DNA of 64,000 bases, taken from NCBI RefSeq assembly GCF_013342145.1, contig NZ_JABUQZ010000001.1, positions 682,001 through 746,000 of the forward strand. The letters are read 5' to 3'. The notes beneath the pieces are model-generated. The model saw only the letters and a list, made by a program, of their open reading frames with translations. It was not told where the DNA came from and searched no databases. The stretch is from Haloterrigena gelatinilytica (GTDB taxonomy: Archaea; Halobacteriota; Halobacteria; Halobacteriales; Natrialbaceae). Positions 1 to 9,467 of the stretch are shown here, piece by piece (within the stretch, counting starts at the first letter, position 1; every line of letters begins with the position of its first letter). Position numbers and translations under genes: made by a program.

Positions 1-668
1 TCGATCAGGTCCTCGATCTTCGAGGTGGCGATCGGATCCAGCGCCGACGCCGGCTCGTCCATCAGCACGACCTCCGGATCGGGCGCGATCGCGCGGGCGA
101 TACAGAGGCGCTGCTGTTGACCGCCAGAGAGATCCAGTCCGCTCGAGTCGAGTTGACCGTCGACCTCCTCGAGGAGGGCCGCTCGCTCGAGGGCTGTTCG
201 GACCTTCTCGTCGACGTTTTCGTCTTTCCCCTGGACCCGCAGCCCGTAGGCGACGTTGTCCCGGATCGATTTGGGGAACGGGTTAGGCGACTGGAAGACC
301 ATGCCGATTTTCCGGCGTAAGGCGACGGGGTCGACGTCGTCGTCGTAGACGTTCTTCCCGTGGAAGTAGAGGTCGCCCTCGACGCGGGCGACGTCTATCA
401 GATCGTTCATGCGGTTGATCGAGCGCAGGAACGTCGACTTTCCACAGCCCGACGGTCCGATCAGCGCCGTGACCTTCCGCTCGGGGATGTCCATGTGGAT
501 ACCGTCCAGCGCCTGGTCGTCGCCGTAGTAGACGTCCAGATCGCGCGCTTCGATGACGGCGTCGTCGACCCGCGGTGATCCGAGGGGAGCGTCGTCGGTT
601 ACGGACGTGACCGAACGGGCGGTACTGTCGTCGGACGTCGAGACGGATTGGGTTCCGTTCGCGGTCAT
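1..668 (-). CDS. pstB: Phosphate ABC transporter ATP-binding protein PstB (C-terminus beyond window)
   Basis: Cytoplasmic ATPase of the high-affinity phosphate importer PstSCAB. The visible 222 codons start at the ATG at 668 and hold an acidic, Ser/Thr-rich leader of about 35 residues, then the ABC fold: Walker [10 protein letters not shown], the Q-loop region [13 protein letters not shown], signature [16 protein letters not shown] and Walker [15 protein letters not shown], which are PstB-specific in wording. The gene runs off the left edge before its stop codon. No pstA lies directly upstream; instead there is about 500 bp of non-coding DNA and then the divergent PhoU-like regulator, so pstB starts its own transcript here or the operon order is unusual. 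The assignment is firm; the start could be slightly further in because the leader is low complexity. Confidence 0.95.
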   Translation of the reverse strand, partial: MTANGTQSVSTSDDSTARSVTSVTDDAPLGSPRVDDAVIEARDLDVYYGDDQALDGIHMDIPERKVTALIGPSGCGKSTFLRSINRMNDLIDVARVEGDLYFHGKNVYDDDVDPVALRRKIGMVFQSPNPFPKSIRDNVAYGLRVQGKDENVDEKVRTALERAALLEEVDGQLDSSGLDLSGGQQQRLCIARAIAPDPEVVLMDEPASALDPIATSKIEDLI

Positions 669-1177
669 TGTGGGTAAGTTCGGGCAGTTATCGGTTGGAA
701 AACGCAGGTTGATACGATCGCTGCCGTGGTGGCACGCGACCGGCGGCGAGCGCCGGACCGAACTCGGCTCCGATCGGTCGGCGTCCGAATCGGTGCGCAG
801 GTACCATTATCCGGACTCAACGCCCGAGCGAATAAATACTGTGCTATGAGCGGTCCGTCCGTTACACGTCGCCCCAGTGACGTTACAGAGACCTACGGAG
901 AGGAGGTGTACGACGGCGCTGATCGGCGATACTGCTCGATTTTTCGAGACCGAACAACGCGCCGCTCGCGAACGGTCGGGGACGGGTCCGTCGCTGCCAT
1001 CACTACATAGATTCCTGTCAACTATACATATTCCTACGGTCGGACTGGCTCACGAGGGACTCGCGTGCGTATTTCGGCAACTCACCCCACAGAAGCAGTA
1101 GTGTGGCCGTACGATAGGTGACGCTGATCTCTATAGATGAAGATGGGTTTATACGCACGGGGTCGAATCGCCACGGT
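669..1177. other. Divergent intergenic region between pstB and the AbrB-PhoU gene
   Basis: About 500 bp with no convincing gene. Short open frames here lack acidic haloarchaeal composition. A possible TATA-like stretch for pstB on the minus strand lies near 830-838 (AATAAATAC read on the plus strand). On the plus strand TTTATA at 1148-1153 serves the regulator gene. Phosphate-responsive control would be expected from the flanking genes, but no operator could be recognised by eye. Confidence 0.5.
1148..1153 (+). promoter_or_regulatory. TATA box of the AbrB-PhoU gene
   Basis: TTTATA 25-30 bases before the ATG at 1178. This spacing puts the transcription start at or next to the start codon, the leaderless arrangement common in haloarchaea, and supports the 1178 start over the in-frame ATG at 1118. 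Confidence 0.6.
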
Positions 1178-2173
1178 ATGGAGACGCGCAAGGTGCAGGT
1201 GACGGGCGGGTCGACGTTTACCGTCTCGCTGCCGAAATCCTGGGCGACCGACAACGACGTCAGCGCCGGGACGACGGTCGAGTTCTATCCGGAGGGGGAC
1301 TCGCTGTTGTTGACGCCCCAGAGCGAGACCGATCGCCAGACGGGAACCCTCGACGTCACGGACCTCGAGGGCGAGCGGCTCACCCGAGCCGTGATGACGA
1401 TGTACGTCAGCGGCTTCGACATCATCCGCCTCTCGGCCGGCCGCATCACGACCGATCAGCGCAGCGCGATCCGGAGCGCGACCCAGAGCCTCGTCGGCGT
1501 CGAGGTCTTAGAGGAGACGACCGACAGCGTCGTCATCCAGGACCTGCTCGACTCCTCGGAGCTCTCGATCGTCAACGCCGTCTCGCGGATGCGCCTGATC
1601 GCCCGCGCGATGCTCGAGGACGCCGTCACGGCGCTGGTCGAGAACGACGACGACATCGCTCAGGACGTCATCGAACGCGACGACGACGTCGACCGCCTCT
1701 GGCAGGTCGTCTCGCGGATCTTCCGCGCGACGCTGCGCTCGCCGCGGGCCGCGGAGGAGCTCGGCGTCCCCCGCGAGGACTGCTTCGACTTCCACTCGAG
1801 CGCCCGCCAACTCGAGCGGGTCGCCGACCACGCGGCCAAGATCAGCAACCTCGCGCTCAAACTCGAGGCGATTCCCGGAGACGTCGCCGACGCGCTCGTC
1901 GCCCTCCACGACGACGTCGCGGACGTCATCGAGAAGTCGATGGACGCGCTGGTCGCCGAGGACAGCGACGAGGCGACCGACCTCGGCCACGCCGCCCGCG
2001 AGGCGATCCTCGAGATCGACGAACACACCCGAACGATCGACGACATGCTTCGAGAACTCGAGCCGGTGCAGGCCCAGTCGCTGGGGCTGATCGTCGACTC
2101 GCTGTCTCGAAGCGCCGACTACGGCGGCAACATCGCCGAGACGGCCCTCCAGAAGGCCGCGCCGCGCCCCTGA
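1178..2173 (+). CDS. Phosphate uptake regulator: AbrB/SpoVT domain fused to PhoU
   Basis: A 331-residue protein. Residues 1-45 (METRKVQVTGG, then TFTVSLPKSWA) are an AbrB/SpoVT swapped-hairpin DNA-binding domain, the remainder is an all-helical, acidic PhoU repeat region (for example LDSSELSIVNAVSRMRLIAR and RQLERVADHAAKISNLAL, with the E/D-rich metal-binding helices of PhoU). PhoU proteins dampen Pst transport in response to phosphate; the added AbrB domain suggests direct DNA binding, a common haloarchaeal fusion. It is divergent from pstB. The start at 1178 is preferred because of the TATA box 25-30 bases upstream and because the AbrB domain starts there. Confidence 0.9.
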   Translation: METRKVQVTGGSTFTVSLPKSWATDNDVSAGTTVEFYPEGDSLLLTPQSETDRQTGTLDVTDLEGERLTRAVMTMYVSGFDIIRLSAGRITTDQRSAIRSATQSLVGVEVLEETTDSVVIQDLLDSSELSIVNAVSRMRLIARAMLEDAVTALVENDDDIAQDVIERDDDVDRLWQVVSRIFRATLRSPRAAEELGVPREDCFDFHSSARQLERVADHAAKISNLALKLEAIPGDVADALVALHDDVADVIEKSMDALVAEDSDEATDLGHAAREAILEIDEHTRTIDDMLRELEPVQAQSLGLIVDSLSRSADYGGNIAETALQKAAPRP

Positions 2174-2304
2174 CCCGGGGTTCGATTCGGTTTCGTCACT
2201 CTCTCGCTCGAGTACCGTCCGCGCTCGAGGTTCCTGTCGGGCGTCGAGACAGTGTCCGCGAGGCCGGCTGAGGATTTTCCCGCGACGCCGCGAACGACGA
2301 CGGG

Positions 2305-3288
2305 ATGGAGTACACCCACCTCGGCGAGACGGGACTCGAGGTGTCCCGGCTCTGTCTCGGCTGTATGAACTTCGGCAGTGACGAGCCGTGGATGATAAAC
2401 GACCGCGAGCAGTCCCGTGCGGTGATCCAGCGGGCGCTCGACCTCGGGATCACGTTCTTCGATACCGCGAACGTCTACTCCCAGGGTGAGAGCGAGGAGA
2501 TCCTCGGCGAGGCGCTGGCCGACGCGGACCGCGACCGAGCGGAACTGACCGTCGCGACGAAGGTGTACGGCCCGATGCACGACGGCCCGAACGGACAGGG
2601 ACTCTCCCGCAAGCACGTCTTCGAACAGGCCGACGCGAGCCTCGAGCGACTCGGGCTCGACTATGTCGACCTCTACCAGATCCACCGCTGGGACGACGAG
2701 ACGCCGATCGAGGAGACCCTCTCGGCGCTCGACGCGCTCGTCGAGGAGGGGAAGGTCCGCTACGTCGGCGCGAGCACCATGCCCGCCTGGAAGTTCGCGA
2801 AGGCGCTGTACGAGGCCGACCTGAACAACCGCGAGCGGTTCGTCTCGATGCAGTGCGAGTACAACCTCGTCGACCGCCACGAGGAGGCCAACGTCCTGCC
2901 GCTCTGTGCCGACCAGCGCGTCGGCGTCCTCCCGTGGTCGCCGCTGGCCGGCGGCTTCCTGACGGGCAAGTACGAACGCGACGCGGATCCCGACGAGGGC
3001 CGCGCCGCGTCGGACGAATTTATGGAGAAACGCTTCACCGAGGAGAACTGGGCGGTGCTCGAGGTCGTCCGGGACCTCGCCGACGAGAAGGACACGGCGC
3101 CGGCGCAGCTCTCGCTGGCCTGGTTGTTGCACAAGGGTCTGGTCGACGCGCCGATCGTCGGCCCGCGGACGATCGATCACCTCGAGGAAAACGTCGGCGC
3201 GCTCGAGGTCGACCTGACTGACGAAGAGATCGAGCGGCTCGAGGCGCCGAAGACGCCGGTCTGGAACGCCGAGATCGGGGACGTCTGA
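2305..3288 (+). CDS. Aldo/keto reductase
   Basis: NADPH-dependent oxidoreductase of 327 residues with a TIM-barrel AKR fold. The catalytic set is visible: Asp and Tyr in FFDTANVYSQGESEEILG, Lys in VATKVYGPMHDG and His in YVDLYQIHRWDDETP. The nucleotide-binding region near the end reads APIVGPRTIDHLEENVGAL. The sequence resembles the YghZ/Kvbeta-like group of reductases (MEYTHLGETGLEVSRLCLG start). The substrate cannot be told from the sequence. It stands alone, between the PhoU gene and the convergent S8e gene. Confidence 0.93.
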   Translation: MEYTHLGETGLEVSRLCLGCMNFGSDEPWMINDREQSRAVIQRALDLGITFFDTANVYSQGESEEILGEALADADRDRAELTVATKVYGPMHDGPNGQGLSRKHVFEQADASLERLGLDYVDLYQIHRWDDETPIEETLSALDALVEEGKVRYVGASTMPAWKFAKALYEADLNNRERFVSMQCEYNLVDRHEEANVLPLCADQRVGVLPWSPLAGGFLTGKYERDADPDEGRAASDEFMEKRFTEENWAVLEVVRDLADEKDTAPAQLSLAWLLHKGLVDAPIVGPRTIDHLEENVGALEVDLTDEEIERLEAPKTPVWNAEIGDV

Positions 3289-3399
3289 CGCGCGCTCACG
3301 GGAGTTCGAGCGGAGCTGTGCGGCTACTCGAAGATAGCTGTCGCTCGAGGAGAACTGAACGTCGCCTTCGATCGGAAGACGAAGCGAGACGGTCGCGAT

Positions 3400-3771
3400 C
3401 TAGTCGAGCAGAACGGCGTTGACCTGACCGGTCTGACCGGGACGGGAGGTGACGCGAGCGCGGCCTTCCGAGGTCTCGATGACGGCGCCTTTCGTGATGA
3501 TGTTTCGGCGGACGTAGTTGGGGTTGGCGTCGTTCTCGACGACGTCCTCGATCTCGGCGGAGACGGTCTCGCCGCCCTTGTTGACGCTGGCGACGTCGGT
3601 CGCGAGCGCGCGGGTCTTCGTCTCGTTGCCGCGGACGTCGACGGTTCGGTATCGGGGCTCGCCGACCTGCGTCTCCGTCGGCAGGCGTCCGAGCTCGTTC
3701 TTTCGGCGCTTGCGGACGTTCTTCAGTCGGCCACCGGTTCGCTTGCGCGTGGAGCGTCCCTGGTTTTGCAT
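3400..3771 (-). CDS. rps8e: 30S ribosomal protein S8e
   Basis: Small-subunit ribosomal protein, archaeal/eukaryotic type, 123 residues, the usual archaeal length. The N-terminus MQNQGRSTRKRTGGRLKN and the motif ANPNYVRRNIITKGAVIET are diagnostic. Monocistronic: its neighbours are an aldo/keto reductase and a PQQ lipoprotein. A TATA-like ATATAAATA on the minus strand at about 3793-3801 lies 22-30 bases before the ATG, so the transcript is probably leaderless. Its basic N-terminus contrasts with the acidic proteins around it, as expected for an rRNA-binding protein. Confidence 0.97.
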   Translation of the reverse strand: MQNQGRSTRKRTGGRLKNVRKRRKNELGRLPTETQVGEPRYRTVDVRGNETKTRALATDVASVNKGGETVSAEIEDVVENDANPNYVRRNIITKGAVIETSEGRARVTSRPGQTGQVNAVLLD

Positions 3772-3792
3772 ACTCGCATCCAGTCTCGGCGT

Positions 3793-3801
3793 ATATTTAT
3801 A
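3793..3801 (-). promoter_or_regulatory. TATA box of rps8e
   Basis: ATATAAATA on the minus strand, 22-30 bases upstream of the S8e start codon in a GC-rich surrounding. Confidence 0.55.
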
Positions 3802-3896
3802 TGCAACGTTAGGGCCCCGTCCGGAACCCGCCCGGTGGTGCGACCGCTCGACCGCCGTCGACTGCCCGTGTCGACGCTACTCGTCGGCTGAGGGGG

Positions 3897-5267
3897 CTAC
3901 TCGTCGCCGACCAGGCAGTACCCGTGTCCCGGTTCCTCGAGGATCGTCTCCGTGTCGTCGTCGTAGTAGTTCGAGAAGACGGCCCGTTCCGCGTAGTAGA
4001 TTCGCCCGTCGACGGGGACCGCCGCGCTGGTGACTCGACCGCGGTTCCGAACCCGCCACCGGCGGTCACCCGTCTCCTTATCCAGAGCGTACAGGTGCGA
4101 ATCGTAGGAGCCGACCAGTACCGTCTCCGCGGTGACCGTCAGCGCGCCGATGACGCGGCCGCCGACGTCCGTCGACCACAGCTCCTCGCCCGAGGCCGGA
4201 TCGAGCGCGTAGACGTAGCCGTCGTCGCTGCCCATGTAGACGACGTCCGCGTCGGTATCGACCGCCGGGTTCGACATGATCACCTCGCCCGTCTCGAACG
4301 ACCACTCCTCCGAGCCGTCCTCGAGGTCGAGACAGTAGAAGGTCCCGTCCCAGCTGCCGACGTAGCCGTAGCCGTCGTGTGCCGCGACGGTGCCCTTGAT
4401 CTGGGCGCCCTTGCGGAAGGCGCCGCCCGCCTGTTCCTCGCCGTCGGCGTCGGCCTGAAACGACCACGCGAACTCGAGGGAGGGGTACTCCCAGCAGTAG
4501 ACGACGCCGTCGTTCGACCCCGCGAGGATCCGCCCTGTCTCGAGATCGATCGTCGGCGAGGGGTGGGCCTGCCCCCAGATGCGGTCGTCGCTCCACGTCG
4601 GGTCGCCGGTCTCGGGGTCGATCTCCCAGAGCGCGCCGGAGGAGGGCGGGGCGTACTCGGAGATGAGGTAGAGGGAGCCGTCGTGGTAGGCGGGACTCGA
4701 ACCGATCGCGAGCGGGCCGTCCAGATCGCCGTCCTCGGATCGCGTTCGCCAGACCATGTCACCGCTCTCGGTATCCAGCGCGTAGAGATCGCCGTCGTAA
4801 CCGCCGATGAAGGCGACGTCGCCGACGATCGCCGCTGACCCGTGAAAGCCCTTTTCGGTCGCGTCCGTCTGGGTCGCCCACTGGAGGTCGCCCGACGGCG
4901 CGTAGGCGCACACCTTGCCGGTGTCGCCGGCGAAGACGATCGTCTCGCCGTCGGGCGTCGGGACGGGACTCGACTTGGCGGCCGTGTGGTCGGCGGCGTT
5001 GATCGGGAACGACCAGTTGACGCTCACCGACTCCGGGACGGTTTCGTCGGGGTAGTAGCCGAGGCGTCGGAGCCCGTTCTGGAACAGCGACACGTCCTCG
5101 GTGCCGTCGAAGCGTCCGCCCAGCGTGGTCGGCAGGTCGACGCCGACGCAGCCGGCCAGCCCCGCCGCCGCGGCGCCCGCGCTCGCGCCGAGCAACCGAC
5201 GACGCGAGAGGCCGGCGGACCGGTCGCAACCGCGTTCGGAGACCGTATCTCGGTTCGGAGATCGCAT
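3897..5267 (-). CDS. Tat-exported lipoprotein with PQQ-type beta-propeller (copy 1)
   Basis: A 456-residue extracytoplasmic protein. The start at 5267 (MRSPNRDTVSE) leads to a twin-arginine signal with SRRRLLGASAGAAAAG and a lipobox LAGC, so it is probably exported folded and lipid-anchored outside the membrane. The rest is a beta-propeller of repeated blades of the PQQ/quinoprotein type: YALDTESGDMVWRT, WEIDPETGDPTW, YCLDLEDGSEEWSFE, YALDPASGEELWSTDVGG and YALDKETGDRRWRV. Such repeats also occur in non-enzymatic scaffold proteins, so cofactor binding is not shown. A very similar copy lies at 39426-40847 in the opposite orientation. An alternative upstream ATG at 5309 adds 14 residues and is less likely. 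Confidence 0.85.
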   Translation of the reverse strand: MRSPNRDTVSERGCDRSAGLSRRRLLGASAGAAAAGLAGCVGVDLPTTLGGRFDGTEDVSLFQNGLRRLGYYPDETVPESVSVNWSFPINAADHTAAKSSPVPTPDGETIVFAGDTGKVCAYAPSGDLQWATQTDATEKGFHGSAAIVGDVAFIGGYDGDLYALDTESGDMVWRTRSEDGDLDGPLAIGSSPAYHDGSLYLISEYAPPSSGALWEIDPETGDPTWSDDRIWGQAHPSPTIDLETGRILAGSNDGVVYCWEYPSLEFAWSFQADADGEEQAGGAFRKGAQIKGTVAAHDGYGYVGSWDGTFYCLDLEDGSEEWSFETGEVIMSNPAVDTDADVVYMGSDDGYVYALDPASGEELWSTDVGGRVIGALTVTAETVLVGSYDSHLYALDKETGDRRWRVRNRGRVTSAAVPVDGRIYYAERAVFSNYYDDDTETILEEPGHGYCLVGDE

Positions 5268-5376
5268 TGCGTGTGCTACACGTCTCGAGGGGACCTCGAA
5301 AAATCCCACTGGTTCCGCGGCCGTCGCGAACGCGACGCCGGCCGGCGTCCGCGAGGCCCCGTTTCAGGCAATAATG

Positions 5377-5383
5377 TTTATAC
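5377..5383 (+). promoter_or_regulatory. TATA box of the micro-lipoprotein/beta-helix pair
   Basis: TTTATAC 23-29 bases before the ATG at 5406, indicating a leaderless transcript starting at the small lipoprotein gene and continuing into the beta-helix gene. No comparable box lies just before 5561. Confidence 0.55.
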
Positions 5384-5405
5384 GCCGGTGGGAGAGTCAG
5401 GACGT

Positions 5406-5564
5406 ATGACCGATTCAGGACCCCGCCGACGGGACGTACTCGTCGCGGTCTCGGGAACCTCCCTCCTACTTGCTGGCTGTTCGGAAAGCGACGCGTCGGT
5501 CGAGGATACCGGCTACGGAGCCGCCTACGGGAGCGAATACGGACGCGGAGGCGAGCAATCGTGA
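5406..5564 (+). CDS. Tiny Tat lipoprotein (52 aa), coupled to the beta-helix gene
   Basis: A 52-residue open frame: MTDSGPRRRDVLVAVSG with a twin-arginine-like RRRDVLV, then SLLLAGC as a lipobox, then a short mature part ending in two Gly/Tyr-rich steps (GYGAAYGSEYGRGGEQS). After cleavage at the Cys only about 28 residues would remain. Its TGA overlaps the GTG start of the next gene by four bases (GTGA), so the two are translationally coupled. The next protein has no signal of its own. Either this is a real micro-lipoprotein that escorts or anchors its partner, or the pair is one lipoprotein gene split by a frame change. Confidence 0.7.
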   Translation: MTDSGPRRRDVLVAVSGTSLLLAGCSESDASVEDTGYGAAYGSEYGRGGEQS

Positions 5565-7075
5565 GCGATCGAACGCCGCGGCTCGGACTCGAGACGTTCG
5601 AGGAGGGCGACGCGTGGGATCACACCGACACGGTCGAAGCCGTCGACCGACACGCGATCGTTCGAGGACCGATCGCCGACCGCCCCGACGAGGGCGAGTA
5701 CGACGACGAGCTCTACCACGCGACCGATCAGGGGATCACGTGGCGCTGGGACGCCTCGAGCGAGGACTGGACGTACTTCGGCGGCAAGGGCTGTTCGGAG
5801 CAGCCGATACCGGGGACGAGTCACTTCGAGGCGGCGGAACTCGTCCACGCGCGCACCGAGGAAACCCCCGTCTGGAACGTCGAAGCACACGGGATCGAGG
5901 GCGACGGCGAGACGGAAGTCGGCGCGGCCGTCCACGACCTCCTCGCGGACGTCGCTGAGGCCGGCGGCGGGATCGTCTACTTCCCGCCGGGCCGGTACCT
6001 CCTCGAGCGGACGCCGCTGATCGGCGACGATACGATCCTGCTGGGCGCGGGTCGCGCGACGGTCCTCGAGGGAACGCGCCCCGACGGCGAGGACGGCCGG
6101 GCGCTGCTCTCCAACAGGGGCTACGACGCGGTCGATTTCGACGGCGCGTCGAACTGGGGGATCTGCAACGTCCGAATCGATTCGCCGGCTACGAACGGGA
6201 TCATGCCCGCACACGCAGAGAACGTCCGGCTGGAACGGATCTACGGCGACCGGATCTACTACCACCACATCGACGTCGTGTCCTCGAAAAACGTCGGGAT
6301 CGACGGCTACTGGGCGACTCGAGGCGGCGAGGCCGGCTCGGACGCGCCGATTCAGTTCGACAACCAGACCACGGAGATCGCGTCGAACAGCGTCTGGGAC
6401 GGCGGCGAGGAGCTGCTGGCCGGGAGCGACGGCACCCCGACGCGGAACTGCATCCTCGAAAACTTCGAGATCGACCCCGAGAACGGTCCGGAGTACGGCG
6501 TCCACATCCACCGGAACGGAAACGAGTCGATCACGATCAGCGACGGGTACATCTCCGGCTGCCTCTATTCGGCGATCCGAGGCGACACCGGCGACGAGAT
6601 CGAGGACCTGACGATCGACTCCGTCTCGTGTATCGAGAACGCGCGGGGGATCTCGCTCGGACACGTCAAGGGCGGCCGCCGAGAGCTGACGGTTTCCAAC
6701 GTCACGATCAGAACCGACAACAGGGGGCTGGCCGCCGGCTCGGGGCTGTACGCGGCCGGGTTCGACGGCGCCGAGATCTCGAACACCGTCGTCGACGGCG
6801 AGTTCACGAACGCGATCCTCTTCGACGACATGGGCGACCTGAAGCTGAGCGCCGTGACGGCCAAAGGCGCGAGGGATCAGGCGTTCCGCTTCCGGAACAA
6901 CGTCGACGCGACGCTGACGACCGCTCGAGCGGCGGACTGCGGCGATGCGGGCGTCTACTCGGGAGCCGGCAGCAGCGTCGCCTACGGCGGCGTCACGTTC
7001 GAGGACGTCGGCACTGAGACCGACTCCGACGGCGACGGGGCGTTTCGGGAGTGGAACGCGTCCACCTCATCGTAA
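5561..7075 (+). CDS. Right-handed parallel beta-helix (pectate-lyase-like) protein without signal peptide
   Basis: A 504-residue protein beginning at GTG 5561. The N-terminal 70 residues (LGLETFEEGDAWDHTDTVEA, then DELYHATDQGITWRWDASSE) look like a small capping or attachment domain of the type found before tail-spike-like helices. From about residue 110 the pattern GDGETEVGAAVHDLLADVAE, then GGIVYFPPGRYLLERTPL is typical of the Pectate_lyase_3 family, followed by repeated coils (ISNTVVDGEFTNAILFDDMG, LSAVTAKGARDQAFRFRNNV). Polysaccharide binding or cleavage is a family-based guess; no catalytic residues can be assigned. The preceding overlapping gene supplies the only Tat signal. Confidence 0.75.
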   Translation: MSDRTPRLGLETFEEGDAWDHTDTVEAVDRHAIVRGPIADRPDEGEYDDELYHATDQGITWRWDASSEDWTYFGGKGCSEQPIPGTSHFEAAELVHARTEETPVWNVEAHGIEGDGETEVGAAVHDLLADVAEAGGGIVYFPPGRYLLERTPLIGDDTILLGAGRATVLEGTRPDGEDGRALLSNRGYDAVDFDGASNWGICNVRIDSPATNGIMPAHAENVRLERIYGDRIYYHHIDVVSSKNVGIDGYWATRGGEAGSDAPIQFDNQTTEIASNSVWDGGEELLAGSDGTPTRNCILENFEIDPENGPEYGVHIHRNGNESITISDGYISGCLYSAIRGDTGDEIEDLTIDSVSCIENARGISLGHVKGGRRELTVSNVTIRTDNRGLAAGSGLYAAGFDGAEISNTVVDGEFTNAILFDDMGDLKLSAVTAKGARDQAFRFRNNVDATLTTARAADCGDAGVYSGAGSSVAYGGVTFEDVGTETDSDGDGAFREWNASTSS

Positions 7076-7166
7076 CCGGCCAACACCCGTTCTGACGGCT
7101 CTCCCGAACCGTCTCGAGAAAATGCCGAAAATTCGCTCGCGGTGAGCGGCCGGGACCGCGCTACTC

Positions 7167-7210
7167 ACGGGCGCTGTGCGCCCGTTCGTTCGAGGGATCT
7201 GCAATCCCTC
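7167..7210. terminator. Two hairpins between convergent genes
   Basis: Stem ACGGGCG at 7167-7173 pairs with CGCCCGT at 7179-7185 (5-base loop), and GAGGGAT at 7192-7198 pairs with ATCCCTC at 7204-7210 (5-base loop). They lie between the ends of the beta-helix gene (plus) and the malic enzyme gene (minus), so they may end transcripts from either side. Confidence 0.4.
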
Positions 7211-7211
7211 G

Positions 7212-9467
7212 CTACTCTTTCTGCGCGTCGACGACCGCAACGCCGGCCAGATTCACGATGTCCTTGACCTCGTCGCCCCGCTGGAGGACGTGGACCGGCT
7301 CGTCCATGCCGACCAGCATCGGGCCGATGGCATCGGCGCCGCCGAGTCGCTGAAGCAGCTTGTAGCCGATGTTACCGGACTCGAGGTTCGGGAAGACCAG
7401 CACGTTCGCCGGGTCCTCAAGTTCCGAGAAGCCGTAGGTGCCCTCGAGGATGTCCTCGACGACGGCGGTGTCGGCCTGCATCTCCCCGTCGACCGGGAAG
7501 TCGGCCTCGGGATCGTCCTGGAGCATGCTCGCCGCGCGCCGCGGTCGACGGGTCGCTTCGTTGTCGACGCTACCGAAGTTCGAGTACGAGAGCAGGGCCG
7601 CGCGCGGTTCGATGTTGAACCGTCGCGCCAGCTTGCCCGTCTGTTTGGTGACCTCCGCGAGGACCTCCTCGTCGGGGTCCTGATTGACCGTCGCGTCGGC
7701 GACGAAGATCACGCGGTTCTTGAACGTCAGCATGTAGACGCCGGCCGCGTAATCGACGTCCTCGTCGGTCCCGATCACCTGTAGCGGCGGCCGCAGCGCC
7801 GAGGGGTAGTGGTGGGAGAGGCCGGTCAGGAGCGCGTCAGCGTCGCCCTGTTCGACCATCACGCTCCCGAAGTAGTTGGTGTCGCGCTCGATGAGTTCGC
7901 CGGCCTCGCTGCGCGTGATCCCCTTGCGCGAGCGGAGTTCGTGGAGCCGGTCGGCGTACTCCTCGTAGTCGCCGACCGACGGGTCCGCGACCTGCGGATC
8001 GAAGTCCAGTCCGAGGTTGGCCGCCGTCTGGCGGATGTCGCTCTCGTCGCCGATGAGGATCGGCAGCGCGATCCCCTGCTCCTGGATCTGGTAGGCCGCG
8101 CGGATCATCTTCTCGTTCTCGCCCTCCGCGAGCGCGACCGTCTTGGGGTCGCTCTTGGCCTTGTTGAGGACGACCCGCATCATCTCGCGGGACTTGCCGA
8201 GGCGGGCCTCGAGTTCCTCCTCGTACGCCTCGAGATCGAGTTCGGTGCGAGCGGCGCCGGACTCCATCGCGGCCTCCGCGATCGCCGGCGCGACGCGGAA
8301 GAGCACGCGCGGGTCGACCGGCTTGGGGATGATGTAGTCGGGACCGTACTGAATCGGCTCGTCGCCGTAGGCCTTGACGACCGCGTCGGGGACGTCCTGG
8401 CGGGCCAGGTCGGCCAGCGCCTCGGCGCAGGCGACCTTCATCTCCTCGTTGATCTCGGTCGCGCGCACGTCGAGCGCGCCGCGGAAGATGAATGGGAACC
8501 CGAGCACGTTGTTGACCTGGTTCGGGTAGTCCGAGCGGCCGGTGGCCATGATGACCGTGTCGTCGCGGGCCTCCTTGGCCTCCTCGTAGCCGATCTCCGG
8601 ATCGGGGTTGGCCATCGCGAAGATGATCGGATCGTCGGCCATCGAGCGGACCATCTCCTGCGAGACGATGCCGCCGATCGAGAGGCCGACGAAGACGTCC
8701 GCGCCCTCCATCGCGTCCGCGAGGCCGCCTTCGGGGAGGTCACGAGCGAACTGCCGTTTGTACTCGTTGACGTCGCCCTCCTCCGCGCGGGCCTCGGTGA
8801 TGATCCCCGAGGAGTCACACATCGTGATGTTCTCCTTCCGGACGCCCAGCGACTCGTAGAATCGGGCCGACGCGATCGCGCTCGCGCCGGCGCCCGAGAA
8901 GACGACCTCGAGTTCCTCGAGGCTCTTCCCGGCGATGTCGGCGGCGTTTATCAGCGCGGCGCCCGAGATGATCGCGGTGCCGTGCTGGTCGTCGTGGAAG
9001 ACGGGAATGTCGATCTCCTCGCGCAGGCGCTCCTCGATGGTGAAACAGCCCGGCGCCTTGATGTCCTCCAGGTTGACGCCGCCGAACGTCGGCTCCATCA
9101 TCTTGATGGCCTCGACGAACTTGTGCGGGTCTTCCTCGTCGAGTTCGATGTCGAAGACGTCGATGTCGGCGAAGCGCTTGAACAGCACGCCCTTCCCCTC
9201 CATGACGGGTTTCGACGCCTGGGCACCGATGTCGCCGAGTCCCAGCACCGCCGAGCCGTTCGAGACGACGCCGACGAGGTTCCCCTTGGCCGTGTACTGG
9301 TAGGCGTCGGTCGGATCCTCGTCGATCTCCGTACACGGCGCGGCGACGCCGGGCGAGTACGCGAGCGAGAGGTCGCGTTGGGTATTCGTCGGTTTCGTTG
9401 TCGAAATCTCTATTTTTCCAGGCGGATCGGTGCGGTGATACTCGAGTGCGTCCTCGTCTAATCCCAT
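7212..9467 (-). CDS. maeB: NADP-dependent malic enzyme with C-terminal phosphotransacetylase-like domain
   Basis: Decarboxylates malate to pyruvate and makes NADPH. The 751-residue length and domain order match MaeB-type enzymes: malic N-terminal and NAD-binding domains (residues about 1-420; [77 protein letters not shown]), then a phosphate acetyl/butyryltransferase-like domain (about 430-751; [40 protein letters not shown]). In other MaeB proteins the second domain is thought to be regulatory (acetyl-CoA sensing). The start at 9467 ([20 protein letters not shown]) is preferred over upstream in-frame starts reaching 10058, which would overlap coaD. NADPH from this enzyme could serve PHA synthesis. 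Confidence 0.95.
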   Translation of the reverse strand: MGLDEDALEYHRTDPPGKIEISTTKPTNTQRDLSLAYSPGVAAPCTEIDEDPTDAYQYTAKGNLVGVVSNGSAVLGLGDIGAQASKPVMEGKGVLFKRFADIDVFDIELDEEDPHKFVEAIKMMEPTFGGVNLEDIKAPGCFTIEERLREEIDIPVFHDDQHGTAIISGAALINAADIAGKSLEELEVVFSGAGASAIASARFYESLGVRKENITMCDSSGIITEARAEEGDVNEYKRQFARDLPEGGLADAMEGADVFVGLSIGGIVSQEMVRSMADDPIIFAMANPDPEIGYEEAKEARDDTVIMATGRSDYPNQVNNVLGFPFIFRGALDVRATEINEEMKVACAEALADLARQDVPDAVVKAYGDEPIQYGPDYIIPKPVDPRVLFRVAPAIAEAAMESGAARTELDLEAYEEELEARLGKSREMMRVVLNKAKSDPKTVALAEGENEKMIRAAYQIQEQGIALPILIGDESDIRQTAANLGLDFDPQVADPSVGDYEEYADRLHELRSRKGITRSEAGELIERDTNYFGSVMVEQGDADALLTGLSHHYPSALRPPLQVIGTDEDVDYAAGVYMLTFKNRVIFVADATVNQDPDEEVLAEVTKQTGKLARRFNIEPRAALLSYSNFGSVDNEATRRPRRAASMLQDDPEADFPVDGEMQADTAVVEDILEGTYGFSELEDPANVLVFPNLESGNIGYKLLQRLGGADAIGPMLVGMDEPVHVLQRGDEVKDIVNLAGVAVVDAQKE

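Noticed and set aside
7809-9461. A 550-codon plus-strand frame
   Set aside because: It is antisense to the malic enzyme gene and has no recognisable domain.
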